NCBI GenBank assembly: GCA_921293015.1
Contig: OV121096.1
Span: 8,993,000-9,056,999 of the forward strand
Source: Phorcus lineatus
Taxonomy: Eukaryota > Mollusca > Gastropoda > Trochida > Trochidae
Length of the DNA: 64,000 nt
Direction of reading: 5' to 3'
Shown here in pieces: positions 58,840 to 64,000 of the stretch; the first letter of the stretch is position 1, and every line of letters begins with the position of its first letter. The translations under genes were made by a program, and so were the position numbers. The notes under the pieces were generated by a model. The model made no database searches. It was not told the DNA's origin and was given only the letters and a program-made list of their open reading frames with translations.

Positions 58840-60730
58840 AAAATAAAGAACAAGAACAAGTATTCATTCACAAAGTATAGTTAATTATTACTTCATTGAT
58901 AATAATGAATTTGTTGTGAACAAATTACCTGGGAAAAAATCACCTATATTAAAAAAAGACTTAGATGGAAAAAGAATTAATGAATTGATGAACAAATCAG
59001 TTTGAAGAAACATTGATTTTCATGAAATTCCTTAAAAAAGAAAATAATGAATCAAAAATGACTTTTTTTCAAATAATTGAAGTATAAAAAACATTGATAA
59101 AAATTATGTTGAAGAAAATAATTACTTAGTATCTATGTTGATACTCTGAAATATGAAATATAAAATGAAATAGTGCCTTTGTTGACAATAATTCTTTGAT
59201 GAAAAATTGCTTGTACAGAAAATGCCTTTCATGGCAACAATTAAATTGACATAAAAATAAACATAAAATAATTCAAATCACTTTTGTGTAAATATTTTCC
59301 TCCGTACATATAGAATTGTGCAGGAAATACACGGTAAAGTTTCACATCCTACATTTTGAGCCTGGTGGCATAGTATCATAGCGATATAGTTAATGAAAGC
59401 AATGGCAAGCTTTTTGTCTTTCAAAGTCTTTTATTTCAAGAGAGCATAGTTGTCATCAAAATGACTTTAATATTGGTCATTATGTCAATAAGTCAATATA
59501 ACACTTATTTGAAATATTTTTCCAAAGGCTTTTTTTTCCATTAATATCATTAATTCATGATCTATTATTTCAAACCTAAGATGCTTGAGATTGATAGTTT
59601 GAATGGAACAGTTAATACAAATTGGATCAGTTAACTTGTGTGCAGGTTAGCGTCTCATAACCCCAGCATGCAGTGTATCTATTATTCCATGTAGGCAATA
59701 ATCACTGTAGGCATTAGTACACCTTACCTCCCATCACACATAACTATTTCCCTGTTGCTACAAGCAATTACTGAAAAGATCTAACTAGACATGGTCATAA
59801 ATTTGTGTATTGAAGGAATACCCCAAATGGGTTCAATATACATGCAATTACTGGCAAACTAGTCAGATGTAAGGCCAGCAGGCCTAACGAGCTAGTGTAT
59901 TCCAAAAAGTGGCTTGACAGACCAGTTGATTTGATTTTTATACAATCACATTTGGGTTATACAATTGTGCCATAAACATTGCTCGTCTGAATACTTATTA
60001 CTTATTACCAGATGAATTTTATTATATTTTATCAATCACTACCTTTAAAGTGGATAGTAAAGCCCCTTTACCTTTTAGTAGTGGAAGAACATGTTTAATC
60101 TTATTATCCTTAACACGAAATGAGAGATGGTTTATTTCAATGAATAATAGAATAATCATTTAAGATCTACTCAACTTTCTTATTTTAAAAATGGAATATG
60201 TCTACTAAACTGACTCACCAAGATTTGATTCATCATAAGCTTTAATATAGTAAACATTGTTTGACAATAATGATCTTTGAGGTGAAAAACAATCCTTTGT
60301 GCCATAAATGATAAAATTTTCCTTACAAAACTCAGATGTTTGATGCTAATTATTAATATTACACTTTAAGAATGTTTATATCTACTTTTAATGGTTAGCC
60401 AGTTGAGAAAAAACTTACAGTCCCAGGTTTGATCCCATGCTTAGATTGATACATTTGTATATGTCTTTTAATGAAAAATTGCAATTTCAAAGAGTTCACT
60501 ATAAAACTAACATTAATTTCAAAATACAAATTACTATTATATCATGTGTGCACAGCTGGACCTGCCAGTGTTAAAACTGAACATCCATTTTGCATGATAA
60601 ACACCTCTGCATTTGCACACAAAAGATACTATGAGTTATCATGAAACAATAAAACTTTTCCCCATGGCTTCAAGTTGCGCAATTCTTCCTCACTGTCTAA
60701 TCCAAACCTTGCCACTTCCCTGTCAATATT
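58840..60730. other. AT-rich DNA without recognised features
   Basis: No recognisable exon or repeat. If the 63347 and 58688 exons belong together, this is part of their intron. Confidence 0.3.
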
Positions 60731-60742
60731 TGTGTTCTGAGA

Positions 60743-61058
60743 TGAGGTGAGGTGAGCTGGTGTTTAACGGCGCTTTCAAGATTATTTCACTTATATCGAG
60801 GCTGCTTGTATTATTGCATGGAGAAAGCCTGCAACACAATTGTGGCTATGCATTGCGGTGAAACCTGCGAGCATCGGCTGGAACTAGCAAACCATGGGTG
60901 GTACCGCGCTGAATTTCAGTGTAGCATTGCACCCAAACCTGACTGCGTGTAGAACAGTTCTCTACTGCAAAGACAAAGTTGCCGAGCTCCTGACGGGATT
61001 CGAACCACGGACCTTCTGATCCGAAGCCGAAAGCGCTAACCACTGCGCTATCCCACCC
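60743..61058 (-). mobile_element. Full-length tRNA-derived SINE with target duplication
   Basis: The promoter end is at the right. On the reverse strand box A TAGCGCAGTGGTTAG (61036-61050) and box B GGTTCGAATCC (60996-61006) are intact. The body carries the family core (TTTAACGGCGCTTTCAAGAT to GCATTGCGGTGAAACC) and the tail is the CTCACCTCACCTCA repeat at the left. TGTGTTCTGAGA (60731-60742) and TGTGTTTTGAGA (61059-61070) are a 12-bp target duplication with one mismatch. It is the best reference copy in the window. Confidence 0.93.
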
Positions 61059-61277
61059 TGTGTTTTGAGAGCAGTGTCCTAAATAACATAACATTTCTCA
61101 TTGGATTATCAAGATTTGTTGCAGCAGCCTTGACAGCAGGATAAGAAAAGTTGGGGAAATAATGCAATGCCTATCTTAGCATGTCATTGGCGCAAGTCAG
61201 GCCCCCGTATGGGAAGATGACTTAAGTTTAACAAAAGAACTAGTGTGTATTGATACACACAACACAACTTTCAAGTG

Positions 61278-61562
61278 CATATGGTGGCTGATTTCTGCCA
61301 TTTGCATCTTTGCATTATCCCAGCCTACGGCAAAACAGCAAAATAGAAATGCAAATAGCGAAGATGCAAAGGGAAATAGGGAAGGTGCAATGAAAAATAG
61401 CGACGCAAAAGTGCTTTGCATCTTTACTACTTCGCATCGCTACTTCGCATCGCCATTTCACATCGCCATTTTGCCATTTCGCATGGCTACTTTGCTATTT
61501 CGCTACAGGTTGGGATATCACGAAATAGCGAAGACGCGAATGGCAGAAATCAGCCACCATAG
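61278..61562. mobile_element. 285-bp near-palindromic MITE
   Basis: ATGGTGGCTGATTTCTGCCA at the left edge and its reverse complement at the right edge extend inward with decreasing match. The interior is a run of imperfect GCGAAATAGC/GCATCGC words, giving a long hairpin. The target duplication is not clear. Confidence 0.85.
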
Positions 61563-61706
61563 GTGTAACATTCACCACAAGCTGAAACCTTCCTGAATTC
61601 ATAATGATACTGCACCATCTTTAGATTTTCATAGGTCATGCTACCTTGGCTCTTTGTCATTTTTAGTTTATCTAACAACAGACAGCTTTTATCTTTTGAA
61701 AGATGA

Positions 61707-61984
61707 GTGATATGAGTTGGTTTTTAACGCCACTTTCAAGATTATTTCACCGATACCGCGGCTGCTAGTATTACTGCAGGGAGAAAGCCTGCAACACTAT
61801 AGTGGCTATGCTTTGTGGTGAAACCTGCGAGCATCGGCTGGAACTAGCAAACCATGGGTGGTACTGCACTGAATTTCAGTGTAGCATTGCACCCAAACCT
61901 GACTGCGTGTAGAACAGTTCTCTACTGCAGACAAAGTTGCCGAACCCCTGGCCGAAAACGCTAACCACTGCGCTATCCCGCCCC
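61707..61984 (-). mobile_element. tRNA-derived SINE with 14-bp target duplication, box B deleted
   Basis: CTTTTGAAAGATGA flanks both sides perfectly (61693-61706 and 61985-61998). Box A is present (CTAACCACTGCGCTA on plus), but the region around box B is deleted (CCCCTGGCCGAAAACG). The copy is therefore probably unable to initiate transcription now. Confidence 0.93.
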
Positions 61985-61999
61985 CTTTTGAAAGATGAA

Positions 62000-63340
62000 A
62001 TGACCCTAAGCATATGGGAGGCCATTTTAATAGTTAGTATTCACTGTTACTGATAATTTGCATTACAAAACAAAATTTGAGTGACTTTGAATCAACAAAC
62101 TCATTAACATACCCAGCTCTTCAAATCGACATGTCCATTTCATGGCTTTGGAGTTGGACATTGGCCTAACTTGCTTTTTTCTGGAAACAAACTCACAGCA
62201 ACACACTTGATCCTGATCCTGTGAATCCATGCTGCAATTGAACATATGTAATGGTGAATAATACAACAAAAAACACATCAATTTAATGAGAAGAACTTTC
62301 TGAATGGGAAAGTGTTTTTTAATTGTTCCAAGCCTTTTTCTAAAAAGAAATTATGGCGTGAAGCACAATCAAGACTCATCGGAAGATGATATATCAAGGA
62401 AGTCCCCAATGTGACTGAATTGCTTCATATGTATAAAAATCAATTGTGGGGTAAAACACACTATATAAAGCATTTTGTAATCAAGACTCATTAGAAGATG
62501 ATATATCCCCCGGCGGTCCCCCATATTTTTATACAAATATTTCACATAATTTGTTTTGCGAAATTTAACTAGAAAGTCGACTAAGATATTTGTATGCAGT
62601 TCAACCTCAATATAAACATGACCTACATTAAAAAGTGTGTGAACACCTTTCTCAGGCAATAAACTGTACAAAAAAAATCATACTCATACTTAACTACTTA
62701 ATGACATTGAGGGAAGTGAAGTTGATATTTTTTCTCTAAAATTTTATGAAATATAACCTAGCAATATTAGTATGATTTTCTAAGTAAAAAACTGATTGGA
62801 AATATTAGCCAAATGTTTTATCTTTCTAGCCTTGTGTTGATTGAAGTGGGATGTTTTGTTTTTTTATTGACAAAGATGTTTTGTTTTTATTTATCCGAAT
62901 CATGTGCAAGCCACAACAGATAGGTTTAAGATGATAAAGATCTAAAGTTAGAGTGTGCATTCATCGCACATGAACCAAAGTTTAATTAATCTGTTATAGT
63001 AAAACTTGACCTTGTGGTATATACCATCATGATTATAACAACTAACATGAAAACAGGTGACATCAAAGAAATATGTAAACATCTTCGACTACTTTCAAAA
63101 TGAATGTTACTCCAGCCTGAGGTATTGATAAATTTCTCACAGTGACAATAATCAAAAGTGTCTAATTCCAGAATCGGAATATCAAACATCATCTCTATTG
63201 ATGTTATGAGGTTCCTAATTAGAGTTTAATAGACTCAGTATTGACGTTCATACACTTTATAACATCGTCGCGATTCATGACGATCAACAATCTGTCAGTT
63301 GGGTTAGGGCCTATAACCAGTGCCGGTATGAATAAATATT
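62000..63340. other. AT-rich DNA; one local duplication
   Basis: ATCAAGACTCATCGGAAGATG near 62369 is repeated as ATCAAGACTCATTAGAAGATG near 62481. Nothing else was recognised. Confidence 0.35.
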
Positions 63341-63346
63341 ACTTAC

Positions 63347-63560
63347 CTGATACATTTCCTTTACGTCAGTCTTCTGTCACACTGTAAGTTTGATGTCAGA
63401 ATGATTAAAACATAGCTGGTATCAACTCGATTTCTTCTACAAGAAAACTTGGGGGACATGTTGACTTCCGTTGCACAAACTCCATAACCGCGCTAGCAAC
63501 AAAACGTGCGAGGAGCTTGCCTTGCAATCGGAATCGCTCGGGCGTTTCAAGATCACGAAA
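63347..63560 (-). other. Candidate 5' exon and promoter region of a minus-strand gene
   Basis: A consensus donor CAG|GTAAGT on the minus strand ends the exon at 63347. Upstream, 63480-63545 is unusually CpG-rich for the window (CGCGCTAGC, CGTGCGAGG, GAATCGCTCGGGCG). This combination suggests a transcription start with a mostly noncoding first exon. ATGTATCAG just before the donor could start an upstream reading frame. The transcription start and right limit are estimates. Confidence 0.4.
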
Positions 63561-64000
63561 TATTTCTGATTGTTAGAATCCGAACTTTCTCGAGTTACCA
63601 CAATTAATCAGTGGTATATAGACTTACACCAGTTTTTCTATCATATGAATGTGCACGTTGTGTACACGTATAACAAAGACGAATTATCTTCCAGTTTTAT
63701 AACTAAAACAAAAATATAGAACAGAATTACTGAAAAAACAACCTCCGACGATATATGCTATATTTATATATATATGCAATATTCAATTATACTTAATAAT
63801 GGATGAGAGCTGTGGTTTAATTCCTCATCAAAACTGTTAAAATATCAAAAATATGTTTATGGTTTATGATATTTAGTCGCAGAGACAAAATTATTAAAAC
63901 GATTTCAAATAAATAAAACCTCTCCCTCTCCTTCGGTAAGTAACATTACATGTTACGGTTGGCTGAGCATCGGGCTCGTACAGGAGAGAGCCTTTTCTCC

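Noticed and set aside
61020..61058. tRNA gene candidate on the minus strand
   Set aside because: Box A and B belong to the SINE; no complete cloverleaf with matching acceptor stem is present.
1..64000. CRISPR arrays, bacterial operons, riboswitches, rRNA genes
   Set aside because: Tandem repeats here lack spacer organisation; gene structure is eukaryotic and no rRNA-like conserved stretch was seen.

Overview
The window is animal nuclear DNA: AT-rich, with short exons bounded by canonical GT/AG sites, long introns, dense MITEs, a tRNA-derived SINE family and decayed Tc1/mariner copies. The repeat vocabulary resembles what I know from molluscs, most likely a gastropod such as an abalone-like vetigastropod. 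That placement is inference. There is no operon structure and nothing prokaryotic.

Three protein-coding loci can be reconstructed. (1) Plus strand, 5822-11179: the last six coding exons of a STAC-family adaptor (two SH3 domains). All phases join without a break, giving 216 complete codons and a stop. Upstream exons, including any C1 domain, lie left of the window. (2) Minus strand, 23084-19443: a complete four-exon secreted protein of 243 residues with a group III phospholipase A2 fold signature. Its calcium loop and catalytic His-Asp positions are substituted, so it is probably a pseudoenzyme. (3) Minus strand, 36547-35513: a single-coding-exon type II membrane glycosyltransferase-like protein of 344 residues. 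A fourth, weakly supported minus-strand locus is suggested by a GC-richer 5' exon near 63.35-63.56 kb and a coding exon at 58.7-58.8 kb.

The rest is mobile and repetitive DNA. At 4.05-5.45 kb there is a Tc1-like pseudo-transposon, and at 6.5 kb a MITE with a perfect 9-bp target duplication; both lie upstream of or inside the STAC gene. Several MITEs flanked by TTAA lie at 7.1, 19.8, 37.6, 43.3 and 43.8 kb. A MITE-dense block runs from 42.4 to 44.6 kb, with a mariner remnant just after it. A 45.2-48.2 kb region carries repeated GGGGCAAAGCGCGCC motifs and a direct duplication. A 4.6-kb palindromic element spans 49.3-53.9 kb, with arms of about 2.1 kb that contain ~199-bp tandem repeats. An 82-bp tandem array lies at 55.8-56.4 kb. 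Seven full or partial SINE copies occur, two with clear target duplications.

The most unusual items are the inactive-looking PLA2-family secreted protein, the large inverted-repeat element, and a 25-bp minisatellite carrying eight exact CCGGAAGTG (ETS-like) motifs about 1 kb downstream of the STAC stop codon. No function is claimed where only anonymous AT-rich DNA is visible.
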